A stretch of 64,000 nucleotides of DNA from Gemmatimonadaceae bacterium (GCA_020852815.1 JADZAN010000003.1:62001-126000), one strand, 5' to 3'; counted from the stretch's first letter, positions 1 to 8,813 are shown. Numbers and translations are program-made. The notes: a model not told the origin generated them from the letters alone.

Positions 1-689
1 GCCCCTTTCACGTGCCCGAACAGCTCGCTCTCGAAGACGCCATCGGCGAGCCCCCCCATGTTCACCGCCACGAAGCCGCGCGGCGCGCGCGGCGACGAGG
101 CGTGCAGCCAGGTGGCGACGAGTTCCTTCCCCGTGCCGTGCTCGCCGGTGATGAGGACGTTGGCATCGCTGGGCCCCACGCGCTCCATCAGCTGCAACAC
201 CGGGCGCATCACCGACGACTCGGCGATCAGCGTGGGGAGCGTCGCGGTCGCCGAGCGAAGGGCGCGGTTCTCTCCCTCCAGCGACTGCGCCCGCCGCAGC
301 GCTCGTCCCAGCTCCACCGCGTTGCGCACGATGGCGACCAGGCGCGCGTTGTCCCAGGGCTTCTCCACGTAGTCGTGCGCCCCGCGGCGCATCGCCTCGA
401 CCGCGGTATCGATGCTCGCCCACGCCGTCATCACGACGATGGGGAGCGTCGCGTCGTGCGCCACCAGCTGCTGCAGGAGGTCCAGCCCCTCGCGCCCGGA
501 GGTCGTGTCGCGCGTGTAGTTGAGATCGGCCAGCACCGCGTCGTATTCGCGCGATCGCACCGACGCCAGCACCTCCATCGGCGACCGCGCCGCCTCCACG
601 TGGTAGCCCTCACCCTTGAGCAGCAGCCGCAACGCCTCGAGGACGTCGGGTTGGTCGTCGGCGATGAGGAGGCGGGGGGAGCGAGGCAT
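1..689 (-). CDS. sigma54-dependent response regulator, NtrC family (3' end outside window)
   Basis: Partial gene reading left from ATG at 689; about 229 codons are visible with no stop. The N-terminus is a receiver domain: acidic pair DD at residues 10-11, phospho-acceptor Asp in the ADLNYTRDT segment, Thr in MTAW and Lys in EKPW. It is followed by a sigma54 AAA+ domain with Walker A GEHGTGKE (most relatives have GESGTGKE) and ELFGHVKGA, where the sigma54-contacting GAFTGA loop would begin at the window edge. It lies just downstream of the two-permease efflux operon on the same strand, so it probably belongs to that operon and regulates it. The HK partner is not in the window. The family call is firm; the target is inferred. 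Confidence 0.9.
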   Translation of the reverse strand, partial: MPRSPRLLIADDQPDVLEALRLLLKGEGYHVEAARSPMEVLASVRSREYDAVLADLNYTRDTTSGREGLDLLQQLVAHDATLPIVVMTAWASIDTAVEAMRRGAHDYVEKPWDNARLVAIVRNAVELGRALRRAQSLEGENRALRSATATLPTLIAESSVMRPVLQLMERVGPSDANVLITGEHGTGKELVATWLHASSPRAPRGFVAVNMGGLADGVFESELFGHVKG

Positions 690-695
690 CTTCTG

Positions 696-836
696 CGAGA
701 GGACGAGAAGACGAGAATGACGAGAAGACGAGATCCTGAATGGCGGAAGATGCCCAAAGTAGCGCGGCGCGCCTACCCCACCCGGGCGCTAACGCCCACT
801 CGTCTTCTCGTCTTCTCGTCCTCCCGTCCTCTCGTC
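696..836. repeat. inverted pair of GACGAGAAG-type arrays
   Basis: Array 696-733 reads as degenerate GACGAGAAG units; array 799-836 is the same repeat in inverted orientation. About 65 bases of unrelated sequence separate them. The second arm lies inside the 3' end of the upstream ATPase gene and encodes its last residues. A transcript across both arms could form a long imperfect hairpin, so it may act as a terminator or processing site between the ATPase and regulator genes. Confidence 0.75.
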
Positions 837-1559
837 AGACACCACCCACCCGTCGCGCACCGTCACGATCCGGCTCCCGTACTGTGCGTTCTCCTCCGAG
901 TGCGTCACCTGCACGATCGTCGTCCCCGCCTGGTTGAGCCCCACGAACAGCTCCATGATGTCGCGCGCCTGCGACGAGTGCAGGTTCCCCGTGGGCTCGT
1001 CGGCCAGGAGGAGCGCCGGCTTGGCGATCACGGCGCGCGCCACTCCCACGAGTTGCTGCTGCCCCCCCGAGAGCTGGCGCGGGTAGAGATCCTTCTTCCC
1101 CACGATCTGGAAGCGGTCGAGCGTGTCGGCCACGATGGCGGCGCGCCGGTCGCGCGGGACGTCGCGGTAGGACAGCGGGACGTCGAGGTTCTCGGCCACC
1201 GTGAGGTCGTCGAGCAGGTGGTACTGCTGGAAGACGAAACCGATGTGGCGCCGGTTCAGCGTTAGGCGCTCCTTGTTCCCCAGCGCGTGCACCGGCGTCC
1301 CCCGCAGGAAGTACTCGCCCGTCCAGGCGCCGTCGAACATTCCCAGGATCGAGAGGAGCGTCGACTTGCCGGCCCCGGATGGCCCCATGATCGTCACGAA
1401 CTCGCCAGGGTTGATGTCGAGCGTGACGCGGCGAAGCACGTACGATTTCCCCATCGGGAGGTCGTACGCCTTCTCGACACCGCGCATCGAGACGAGCGGA
1501 CCGGTGAACACGTCGTCGGCGACGGTCGCGTCGGGCTTGCTGCTGCGGAAGAGCGCCAT
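789..1559 (-). CDS. ABC transporter ATPase (LolD/MacB type)
   Basis: 256 residues. It energises the adjacent ADOP/MacB-like permease at the inner membrane. Walker A GPSGAGKS at 59-66, Q-loop Gln 111, signature LSGGQ at 163-167, Walker B LLLADE at 182-187 and H-loop His 220 are all present. The region after the signature is unusual: [10 protein letters not shown] replaces the canonical QQQRVAIARA, and GNLHSS replaces GNLDS. The last ten or so residues ([11 protein letters not shown]) are encoded by an intergenic-type array and are probably not functional. It starts 50 bases after the permease stop, with a G-rich repeat between. Family is certain; substrate unknown. Confidence 0.93.
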   Translation of the reverse strand: MALFRSSKPDATVADDVFTGPLVSMRGVEKAYDLPMGKSYVLRRVTLDINPGEFVTIMGPSGAGKSTLLSILGMFDGAWTGEYFLRGTPVHALGNKERLTLNRRHIGFVFQQYHLLDDLTVAENLDVPLSYRDVPRDRRAAIVADTLDRFQIVGKKDLYPRQLSGGQQQLVGVARAVIAKPALLLADEPTGNLHSSQARDIMELFVGLNQAGTTIVQVTHSEENAQYGSRIVTVRDGWVVSDERTGGREDEKTSGR

Positions 1560-1560
1560 G

Positions 1561-1596
1561 GAGACGGGAGAGGGGAGACGGGAGACGGGAGAATGG
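1561..1596 (+). repeat. G-rich GGGAGAC microrepeat (possible G-quadruplex)
   Basis: Four or more runs of three or more G separated by 1-4 bases (AGA, AGAC) fill the gap between the permease stop and the ATPase start. The G-rich strand is the plus strand, so the non-transcribed strand of this minus-strand operon could fold as a quadruplex. Similar arrays occur at 11070 and 46361. Confidence 0.6.
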
Positions 1597-1608
1597 AACC
1601 CGTGGAGT

Positions 1609-4092
1609 CTACTGACTGCGCAGCGCTTGCACGGGATCGAGGCGCGAGGCGCGTCGCGCCGGAAGGTAGGCGGCCAGCGCGCACACGAGGAGGATGAGGA
1701 GCGTCTGCGTGGCGAAGGTGAGGGGATCGGTGGCGCTGATGCCGAACACCAGCCCGCGCAGGAGGCGGGCGCCGCCCCATGCCAGCGCCAGCCCCACCGC
1801 CGCCCCCACGCTCGCCAGCAGCATCGCCCGCCCCATGATGAGCGTCACGACCTCGCGACGCACCGCGCCCAGCGCCATGCGGATCCCCAACTCGCGCGTG
1901 CGCAGCGAGACGGTGTAGGCCAGCGCCGCGTAGATCCCGATGATGGCCAGCACGAGCCCCAGGAGCGCGAAGGCGCCCAGGAGATACGCACCGAACCGGA
2001 TGCGACCGAGCGCGCTCCCAGCGCGCTGCTCCAGCGTGCGTTCGTCGTACACTGCCAGGTCGCGACTCTCGGCGCGCACCGCGCTGCGCGCGCTGGCCGC
2101 CAGCTGCATGGGGTCGCCCGCCGTCCGCATGAAGTAGAGCCCGCGCCCCCACGTGACCTGCAGGTACGAGCCGTAGAACTCCGCGTGCGGCTCGCGCCCC
2201 ACCGCTCCGTAGTTGATGTTGTCGATGACGCCGACAATCTCCGCGCGATTCCAGGCGCCGAAGCCTATCCCGATCGACTTGCCCACCGCGTCGCCCCGCG
2301 GGAAGAGGCGCTGAGCCGCCGCCAAGTTGATCACCGCCGCCATCGGGGCGCCCTCGCGATCGCGCGCATCGAGGAATCGCCCGGCGATCAGGCGTCCGCC
2401 CACCGCCTTCAGGTAGCCGTCGTTCACGACGTGCACGCCGATGCTGGGGCGTGCGCCCGATTCGGGAAGCGCGACGCCGTCCACGCTCAGGACGATCGTC
2501 CCGGGGCACTCCTCCGAGAGCGGCGCGCACTCGTCGGTGCCGACCGCGGTGACGCCGGGAAGGGCGCCCAGTCGCGACACGAGCGATGTGCGGAACGCCG
2601 TGGCGCGCGAGCCGGCAAACATCGAGTCGCGCGGCGGCTGCACACGCATCGTGTAGACGCCGCGGGCGTCGAACCCCGCATCGACGCCGCGCGCCTTGGC
2701 AAACGATCGGGAGAGGAGCCCAGCGCCCACGAGCAGGAGGAGCGAGAGCGCAACGTTCCCCGTGACGAGGAGCGCACGCGAGCGCCCACGCCGAAAGGTG
2801 AGTCCGCCCTCCGACGATGCGCCGGCGCCGTCCTTGAGCGCCTCGCCCAGTCGCGGGCGCGAGGCGCGTAGCGCGGGCACCACGCCGCACAACGTCCCCG
2901 TCACGAGCGACAGCGCCAACCCGAACGCGAGGACGCGACCGTCCAGCCGCACGGCCGACAGGTCGAGGAACTGCGCCGTTTGCGTGCGCAGGTGGCCGCC
3001 GCTCGCGGGGACGAGGGTGCGCACGGCCTCGGTGGACCAGCTCGCGACCAGGATGCCCAGCACGCCGCCCGTGAGCGACAGCAGCAACGTCTCGGCCAGC
3101 AGTTGCGCCGCCACCTGGGAGCGCCTGGCGCCAATGGCGACGCGCACGGCAAACTCGCGCGTGCGCACGGCGGCGCGCGCCAGGAGGAGGTTGGCCACGT
3201 TCACGCACGCAATGAGGAGGACGCAGGCCACCGCCCCGAAGAGGACGAGGACCGAGCGCGAGAGCGACGCGTCCTCGCGCGCCTCGCGCAGCGTGACGGC
3301 GCGCGCCCCCCACACCGCGCCGTCCCCCGCCTCGGGGAGCGGATGCGCCGCCTCCACCTGCCGCCCTAACGCGAGCATCTCCGCGGAGGCGCTGGCCGCG
3401 CTCACGCCGTCGCGCAGCCGCCCCACCGCGTCGAACGAGTGGTTCCAGCGCTCGCGGAGGATCTCCGGGTAGGAGAAGCGAGGTGCGGCCGAGATCGGGG
3501 CCCACAGCGCCACCTCCCCGCTCAGCCCGCGAAAGCCGGCAGGTGCAACGCCGACCACGGTCACGGGGTCGCGCTCCAGCACGATCGTCCGGCCAATGAG
3601 CGAGGAATCGCCGCCAAAACGCCGCATGAAGAGCGCATGGCTCAGGACCGCCACCGGCGCCGCCTGCGGCGTATCGTCGCCCGGCTGCAGCCCGCGCCCC
3701 AGCGCCAGCGGGGCACGCAGCAACGTGAAGTAGTTCCCCGAGACGAGCTCCATGCGCAAGCGCTCGCTCCCGTCGCCCCCCGACAGCAGCAACTCCTGCG
3801 TCGTGTAGGCGGCCACTCCCTCGTACGAACGCTGCAGCGAGCGCATCGTTTCGAACTTGGGATACGACCACACGATCGCCTGCGTCTCCTCGTTGGGCGG
3901 GCGCACGGTGATGGAAAGGTCCATCAGCCGGTCGCTCCCCTGCCACGGGAGCGCGCGCAGCATCGTCGCCTCCACCACACCGTAGATGGCCGTCGTCGCG
4001 CCGATTCCCAGCGCGAGCGTCAGGACGGCGGCCGCTGACGAGAGCGGGGTGCGCGCCAGGGCACGCAGGGCCACGCGAAAGTCGGGCATCAT
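1609..4092 (-). CDS. ADOP-family ABC permease (MacB_PCD/FtsX, duplicated)
   Basis: About 827 residues from the ATG at 4092 (MMPDFRVALRAL); an upstream in-frame start at 4146 adds a hydrophilic leader and seems less likely. Architecture is that of the duplicated orphan permeases: an N-terminal transmembrane helix (about 17-42), a periplasmic MacB-like core, a central block of FtsX helices (motif NVANLLLARAA), a second periplasmic core, and a C-terminal FtsX block ending SRLDPVQALRSQ. These permeases work with an ATPase and adaptor to export or extract substrates across the envelope. It is the second permease of the operon, followed by its own ATPase. Confidence 0.92.
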   Translation of the reverse strand: MMPDFRVALRALARTPLSSAAAVLTLALGIGATTAIYGVVEATMLRALPWQGSDRLMDLSITVRPPNEETQAIVWSYPKFETMRSLQRSYEGVAAYTTQELLLSGGDGSERLRMELVSGNYFTLLRAPLALGRGLQPGDDTPQAAPVAVLSHALFMRRFGGDSSLIGRTIVLERDPVTVVGVAPAGFRGLSGEVALWAPISAAPRFSYPEILRERWNHSFDAVGRLRDGVSAASASAEMLALGRQVEAAHPLPEAGDGAVWGARAVTLREAREDASLSRSVLVLFGAVACVLLIACVNVANLLLARAAVRTREFAVRVAIGARRSQVAAQLLAETLLLSLTGGVLGILVASWSTEAVRTLVPASGGHLRTQTAQFLDLSAVRLDGRVLAFGLALSLVTGTLCGVVPALRASRPRLGEALKDGAGASSEGGLTFRRGRSRALLVTGNVALSLLLLVGAGLLSRSFAKARGVDAGFDARGVYTMRVQPPRDSMFAGSRATAFRTSLVSRLGALPGVTAVGTDECAPLSEECPGTIVLSVDGVALPESGARPSIGVHVVNDGYLKAVGGRLIAGRFLDARDREGAPMAAVINLAAAQRLFPRGDAVGKSIGIGFGAWNRAEIVGVIDNINYGAVGREPHAEFYGSYLQVTWGRGLYFMRTAGDPMQLAASARSAVRAESRDLAVYDERTLEQRAGSALGRIRFGAYLLGAFALLGLVLAIIGIYAALAYTVSLRTRELGIRMALGAVRREVVTLIMGRAMLLASVGAAVGLALAWGGARLLRGLVFGISATDPLTFATQTLLILLVCALAAYLPARRASRLDPVQALRSQ

Positions 4093-4183
4093 GGCGTCGT
4101 CAGGCGAGAAGGGAAGCTGGCAGCGACAGTCGGGATGAGGATGCAAGGCCCATGTGCGAGCGCTGGTGTCGTGGCGGCTCGGC

Positions 4184-4212
4184 GTTCAGTCGGCGTTCAA
4201 TCGGCGTTCAAT
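4184..4212 (-). repeat. 11-bp tandem duplication of a stop codon
   Basis: On the minus strand the permease gene ending at 4208 finishes with an 11-mer (ACGCCGATTGA) present in three copies, placing TGA triplets at 4208, 4197 and 4186. Because 11 is not a multiple of three, the copies put a stop in each of the three frames. Confidence 0.85.
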
Positions 4213-6616
4213 CGGCGCGCAGCGCGCGCACCGGGTCCACGCGCGTCGCCCGTCGCGCCGGGATCCAGCTGGCGAGCAGCGCCACGGCGCCGAGCGTCAG
4301 CGAGACACCGATCAGCGTGATGGGGTCGGTCGCGCTCACGCGATAGAGCGCACCGCGCAGGAGCTGCGACAGCACCACCGCTGCCGGGATGCCGATCGCG
4401 AAGCCGATGCCGATCAGTCGCAGCGCCCCGCGCAGCACCAGGCGCATCACATCACCCGCGGTGGCGCCGAGCGCGATGCGCACCCCGAGTTCCCGGGTGC
4501 GTTGCGCCACGAGGTACGACATCACGCCGTACAGCCCGATGGTCGCCAGCAGCAACGCGGCGATCGCGAACACGGCAAACATCGACCCGAACACCCTCGG
4601 CTGGAACATCCGGTCACGCACCACGAAGTCCATCGTGGCCAGGCGCGCCAGCGGGAGGTCGGGGTCGATCGACGTCACCGCCGCGCGCACCGCCGCGGTC
4701 AGCGCCGCCGCATCGGCGATCCCGCGCACCGCGATCCCGGTCGACCCCGCGGCGCCCGGCGGGAGCGGCACGATGAGTTGCGGTCGACGGCGATCCATCA
4801 CGCTGCGCGTCACCAGATTGGGCACCACGCCAATCACCGTGCGCGGCGCCGCCGTCGGCGCCCCAACGACCAACAGCTTGCCGATCGGCGACTCCCCCGG
4901 CCATTCGCGCTGGGCGAGCATCTCGTCGATCATCACGACCGGGGCGTCGATGCGGGCCTCGTCCTCCGCGATCGGGCGGCCGCGGCGCACGGGGACGCGC
5001 AGCGTGGAGAGGTACGACGGCGACACGCGCAGCAAACTCGCGGAGGGCGCCCCGCCTTCGCGGTACTCCTTCCCCTCCGGGTAGTACGGCGATTCCCTGC
5101 AGCAGTCGGCCACCAGTTGGCGGTCGATCGTCCCCACGTCGGCCACTCCCGGGATGGCGCGCAGCCGTTCATCGAGGACCGCGCGGAAGGCAGCGCGCGC
5201 GCTGTCGGTTGCGTACCGCGCGCCCGTTGGCGCCAGGTCGAAGGTGAGCAGGTTCTCCGTGGCGAAGCCCAGGTCGGCCTGCATCGTCTGCAGGAAGCTC
5301 TTCACCATCAGCCCCGCGCCGACGAGGAGCACCAGCGACAGCGACAGCTCGGTCACGACCAGCGTGGCGCGCGTGCGCCCCACCTTCGCCGTGCCGCTGC
5401 CGCCGCGCCCGCCGGCATCCTTCAACGTCTCGCCTAACGCGGGACGCGAGAGCTGCCACGCCGGGACGGCGCCGAAGACGAGTCCCGTCAGCAGCGTCGT
5501 CGCCGTGGTCACGAGCACCACCGTCCGGTCCACGTCGAACGTCATCCAGTACGGGACGGTGGTCGGCATCATCCGCTGCGTGAAGAACTCCACGCTCCAC
5601 GCCCCCACCAGGAGCCCCAGCACCCCGCCGCCAATCGAGAGGAGGATGCTCTCGGTGAGTAGCTGTCGCACGATCCGGGCGCGCGATGCCCCCACCGCCA
5701 TCCGCACTGCCACCTCGCGGTGCCGCGAGGCGCCGCGCGCCAGCAGGAGGTTGGCCACGTTGGCACAGGCAATCAGCAGCACGAAGCCCACCGCGCCGAG
5801 CATGATGAGGAAGATCGCCCTCACCTCGCGTGCGACGAGGTCGTTCCCCGGGACGATCCACGAGCTCCACTCGCTGTTGGTCGTTGGATAACGGAGGGCG
5901 TTCTGGCGCATCAGCGCCGCCACGCGCGCGTCAGCCTGCGCGACCGTGACCCCGGGCGCGAGGCGCGCCGCCACCTGATATGCGCGCGCGTCGCGATGCC
6001 CGCGCATCGAGGCCGGCGCCAGCGGGAGCCAGAGGTCGTCCTGTTCCGGGTAGCGCACCCCGCGTTGCATCACCCCAACGATGGTATGCGCCTCGCCGTC
6101 GATCAGCACGCTGCGCCCCACCACGTTCGGGTCCGAGGCAAAGCGCCGTTCCCACAGCCCCGAGCTGATCACCGCGACGCGCCCCGCCTCCTCCTCGTCG
6201 GGGCGGATGAAGCGCCCCCGCTCGGCGCGCAGCCCCAGCATCGGGAAGAGCGACGCCGACACGCGCGACCCGTTCACGCGCTCCGGTTGCTCCATCCCAC
6301 CCACGTTCCACGTGCCCGCGAGGCTCGCCCCCACGGCGGCGAAGGTGCCGGGCAGCTCCGCCACATCGCGGTAGTCGTCGTACGACCAGCTCCCGTACGT
6401 GTGCCGCTCACCCGTGGTGCGCCACATGCTCAGGTGCATCACCCGTTCCGAGTCGGCGAACGGCATGGGGCGCACGAGCAGCGTGTTGAGCGGCGTCCAG
6501 ATGAAGACGTTCGCCGCAATGCCGAGCGCCACGCAGATGGTCGCCGCCGCCGTGAACGTCGGTGACTTGGCCAGCGAGCGGAAGGCGAAGCGAATGTCCT
6601 GCGCGATGGAGTCCAT
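4208..6616 (-). CDS. ADOP-family ABC permease (MacB_PCD/FtsX, duplicated)
   Basis: About 802 residues from ATG at 6616 (MDSIAQDIRFAFRSL); a longer start at 6667 would add an Arg-rich tail and is not favoured. Same plan as its downstream neighbour: N-terminal helix (about 22-45), MacB-like periplasmic core, central FtsX helices (NVANLLLARGASRHREVAVR), second core, and C-terminal FtsX helices ending RATRVDPVRALRAD. The two permeases are clear paralogues. It lies 60 bases after a 34-codon membrane-peptide gene and 120 bases before the second permease. Its stop codon is duplicated in tandem. Confidence 0.92.
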   Translation of the reverse strand: MDSIAQDIRFAFRSLAKSPTFTAAATICVALGIAANVFIWTPLNTLLVRPMPFADSERVMHLSMWRTTGERHTYGSWSYDDYRDVAELPGTFAAVGASLAGTWNVGGMEQPERVNGSRVSASLFPMLGLRAERGRFIRPDEEEAGRVAVISSGLWERRFASDPNVVGRSVLIDGEAHTIVGVMQRGVRYPEQDDLWLPLAPASMRGHRDARAYQVAARLAPGVTVAQADARVAALMRQNALRYPTTNSEWSSWIVPGNDLVAREVRAIFLIMLGAVGFVLLIACANVANLLLARGASRHREVAVRMAVGASRARIVRQLLTESILLSIGGGVLGLLVGAWSVEFFTQRMMPTTVPYWMTFDVDRTVVLVTTATTLLTGLVFGAVPAWQLSRPALGETLKDAGGRGGSGTAKVGRTRATLVVTELSLSLVLLVGAGLMVKSFLQTMQADLGFATENLLTFDLAPTGARYATDSARAAFRAVLDERLRAIPGVADVGTIDRQLVADCCRESPYYPEGKEYREGGAPSASLLRVSPSYLSTLRVPVRRGRPIAEDEARIDAPVVMIDEMLAQREWPGESPIGKLLVVGAPTAAPRTVIGVVPNLVTRSVMDRRRPQLIVPLPPGAAGSTGIAVRGIADAAALTAAVRAAVTSIDPDLPLARLATMDFVVRDRMFQPRVFGSMFAVFAIAALLLATIGLYGVMSYLVAQRTRELGVRIALGATAGDVMRLVLRGALRLIGIGFAIGIPAAVVLSQLLRGALYRVSATDPITLIGVSLTLGAVALLASWIPARRATRVDPVRALRAD

Positions 6617-6676
6617 GCGGCGCGCTCCAGCGATGGTGGGGCGCGGCCGCGAGGTGGCGCCGCGCACGGGACGTAC

Positions 6677-6781
6677 CTATCCCTTCCAGAACGCCATGAG
6701 CGTCGAGAGTCCCGCCACCACGACGGCGCTGCCTAACGTCAACACGACGATGACGGCACCGAGGCGAGGGGCGGGCCTCAC
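6677..6781 (-). CDS. 34-residue single-helix membrane peptide, coupled to the ATPase gene
   Basis: A small frame starting at GTG 6781. The GTG overlaps the TGA of the upstream ATPase gene as GTGA, the usual sign of translational coupling, and the frame ends with TAG at 6677-6679. The product begins MRPAPRLG, continues with a hydrophobic stretch of about 22 residues (VIVVLTLGSAVVVAGLSTLM) and ends AFWKG: a positively charged N-terminus and one transmembrane helix. I recognise no family. By position it could be a small accessory subunit of the efflux complex. The overlap and hydrophobicity support it, but it is short enough to need experimental proof. Confidence 0.55.
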   Translation of the reverse strand: MRPAPRLGAVIVVLTLGSAVVVAGLSTLMAFWKG

Positions 6782-7497
6782 ACCGGCGCCCCCGCCATCT
6801 CGTCCACCACACGCCCGTCAAACAGGTGAATCGACCGGTCGGCGTGGCGCGCGTAGCGCGGATCGTGCGTCACCATGCAGATCGTCGCGCCGCCGCGATG
6901 CAGCTCACGCAACAGCTCCATCACCGCCTCGCCGTTCGTCGAGTCGAGGTTCCCCGTCGGCTCGTCGGCCAGGAGGATCGCCGGGTCGCCCGCCACCGCG
7001 CGCGCCACCGCCACGCGTTGCTGCTGGCCGCCCGACAGCTGCGACGGATAGTGCTTCACGCGATGCGACATCCCCACGCGCTCCAGCGCGTCGTGCACGC
7101 GCTTCTTGCGCTCGGCCGCCCCCATTCCGCGATACGTCAGCGGCAGCTCGACGTTCTCGTAGACGGTGAGGTCGCCGATGAGGTTGAACGCCTGGAAGAT
7201 GAAGCCGATCTGCCGGTTGCGGATGCGCGCCCGGTCGGCCGCCGAGAGGTTGGACACGTCCTCGCTGGAGAGCATGTACGTCCCGCCGGTTGGCGTGTCG
7301 AGGAGACCGAGAATCGAGAGGAGCGTCGTCTTGCCGCACCCCGACGGGCCGTTGATGGCGACGTACTCGCCAGGACGGATGTCCAGGTGGATGTCGGCCA
7401 GTGCATGCGTCTCCACCTCGTCGGTGTAGAAGATCTTCTTGATCCCCGTCATGCGGATGAGGGGTTCCGCGGCCGGCAGGTCGTTAGGCATGGTCAT
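6778..7497 (-). CDS. ABC transporter ATPase (MacB/LolD type)
   Basis: 239 residues starting MTMPNDLPAAEP; the ATG at 7497 overlaps the adaptor stop as ATGA. Complete motor: Walker A GPSGCGKT at 50-57, Q-loop Gln 102, LSGGQ at 154-158 followed by a canonical QQRVAVARA, Walker B ILLADE at 174-179, H-loop His 211. It sits between the HlyD-like adaptor and the two permeases and should power the first of them. Unlike the other ATPase of the operon, all consensus residues are normal. Confidence 0.95.
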   Translation of the reverse strand: MTMPNDLPAAEPLIRMTGIKKIFYTDEVETHALADIHLDIRPGEYVAINGPSGCGKTTLLSILGLLDTPTGGTYMLSSEDVSNLSAADRARIRNRQIGFIFQAFNLIGDLTVYENVELPLTYRGMGAAERKKRVHDALERVGMSHRVKHYPSQLSGGQQQRVAVARAVAGDPAILLADEPTGNLDSTNGEAVMELLRELHRGGATICMVTHDPRYARHADRSIHLFDGRVVDEMAGAPV

Positions 7498-8813
7498 CGC
7501 TCGATTCTCACCCGGTTGACGTTGTCGAAACGCGACATGTCGGAGATGATGACGCTGTCGCGCGTCTGAAGGCCCTGCAGCACCTCGATGGTACTCACCG
7601 ACGCCCGCCCCAGCTTGACGCTGATGCGCGTGGCGTTCTTGCCGTCGGCCTCGATGCGGAACAGCCCCACCGCCTGTTCCGGTTGCCCGTACGCCGGGCG
7701 CCCCACGTACAGCACATCGTCGAGCCGTTCGAGCTCGATCACCCCGTCCACCGACAGGTCGGCGCGCGCCCCCTTGGGAAGCTCTCCCTCGAGCGCGACC
7801 TCCACCGTCACCGTCCCGTTGGTCGAGATCGGGTCGACGCGCATCACCTTGCCGTTGATGATCCCGTTGCGCGTGTCGACCGCCGTCTTCTGCCCCAGCA
7901 CGATGTCCTTTGCCTGCGTCTCGGGAACCCGCAGCACCGCCTTGAGCCGCCCCGGCTGTGCCACGGTGGCCAGCGTCTGTCCCGGCACCACCCACTGCCC
8001 CAGCTCCAGCGGCAGCGTTTGCAGCTGGCCGTCCAGCCCGGAGAGCACGCGCATGGAGGCCACGCGCTCCTGCTGGAAGCGCGCCACCGCACGCATCTGT
8101 TCCACGTTCGCCTTCGCCTTCCCCAGCTGCTCCGACATCGCGCCGGTGAGGATCTCCAGGCGCTTGGTCTCGAACTCGAGTCGGTCTTCCAGCTCCTTGA
8201 CCGCGTCGCGCGCCTTCTCCACCTCGTTCTTCGACGACAGCCCCTTGGAGTCGAGCCCCTCGAAGACCCCCGCGTCGCGCAGCGCGTTGGCCCGCAGCGT
8301 CTTGATCTGCGCCACCTGCGACGCCTGGTTGAGACGGTTGGTCTCCAGCGTGGTGCGCAAGGTGACGAAGTCCTGCTCCGCTTGCGTCAGTTGCCGCTGC
8401 GCCTCGAGCGCCTGCAGCTGCACTTCCGGGTTGGAGAGCTCCAGCAGCACGGTGCTGGCGGTCACCTGCGACCCCGGGCGCAACGGGCGCGCTTCCACAC
8501 GCCCCGCCGTCACCGCCGCCACGTAGCGGATGTTCTCCGGCACCAGCGTTCCCGGCGCGCGCACCTGCCGGATCATCGTCCCGCGCTGCACCGAGTCGAC
8601 CCACAACTCACTGCGCGAAACGCCGGGGGGGCGCGCCTCCAGGTTGCTCAGCGCCAACGTAGTCGCCACCACGGCGACGACCGCGCCGGCGATGAGCAGG
8701 TTGCGCTTGGTCTTCTTCTGTGGTGCTCGCTTGATGTCCACGAGGGCGGGTTCGGCGGATGTAGTCGGCGAATTGGACAACCGCGGCGGCGCCGCGGTTT
8801 CGCCCCTGTCCAA
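7494..8813 (-). CDS. HlyD/MacA-like periplasmic adaptor of a tripartite efflux pump
   Basis: Up to 439 residues from a TTG at 8813; later starts (TTG 8780, GTG 8741) are possible because the first 25-30 residues are poorly ordered. One membrane anchor lies at about 39-58. Next come a biotinyl-lipoyl-like half, a long coiled-coil hairpin (about 125-250, rich in Gln, Glu and Lys), the second lipoyl half and a beta-barrel with TVEVALEGELPKGARADLSV, as in MacA-type membrane fusion proteins. First gene of the operon. It would connect the ADOP permeases to an outer-membrane channel not seen here. Confidence 0.9.
   Translation of the reverse strand: MDRGETAAPPRLSNSPTTSAEPALVDIKRAPQKKTKRNLLIAGAVVAVVATTLALSNLEARPPGVSRSELWVDSVQRGTMIRQVRAPGTLVPENIRYVAAVTAGRVEARPLRPGSQVTASTVLLELSNPEVQLQALEAQRQLTQAEQDFVTLRTTLETNRLNQASQVAQIKTLRANALRDAGVFEGLDSKGLSSKNEVEKARDAVKELEDRLEFETKRLEILTGAMSEQLGKAKANVEQMRAVARFQQERVASMRVLSGLDGQLQTLPLELGQWVVPGQTLATVAQPGRLKAVLRVPETQAKDIVLGQKTAVDTRNGIINGKVMRVDPISTNGTVTVEVALEGELPKGARADLSVDGVIELERLDDVLYVGRPAYGQPEQAVGLFRIEADGKNATRISVKLGRASVSTIEVLQGLQTRDSVIISDMSRFDNVNRVRIER

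Noticed and set aside
1201-2871. Long Arg/Ala/His-rich frames opposite the permease genes
   Set aside because: They are antisense shadows of GC-rich coding regions, lack any domain motif, and conflict with well-supported genes. The same applies to the other long shadow frames across the window.
4154-5437. 427-codon plus-strand frame
   Set aside because: Antisense shadow of the ADOP permease; composition is His/Arg/Gln-rich with no fold-like pattern.
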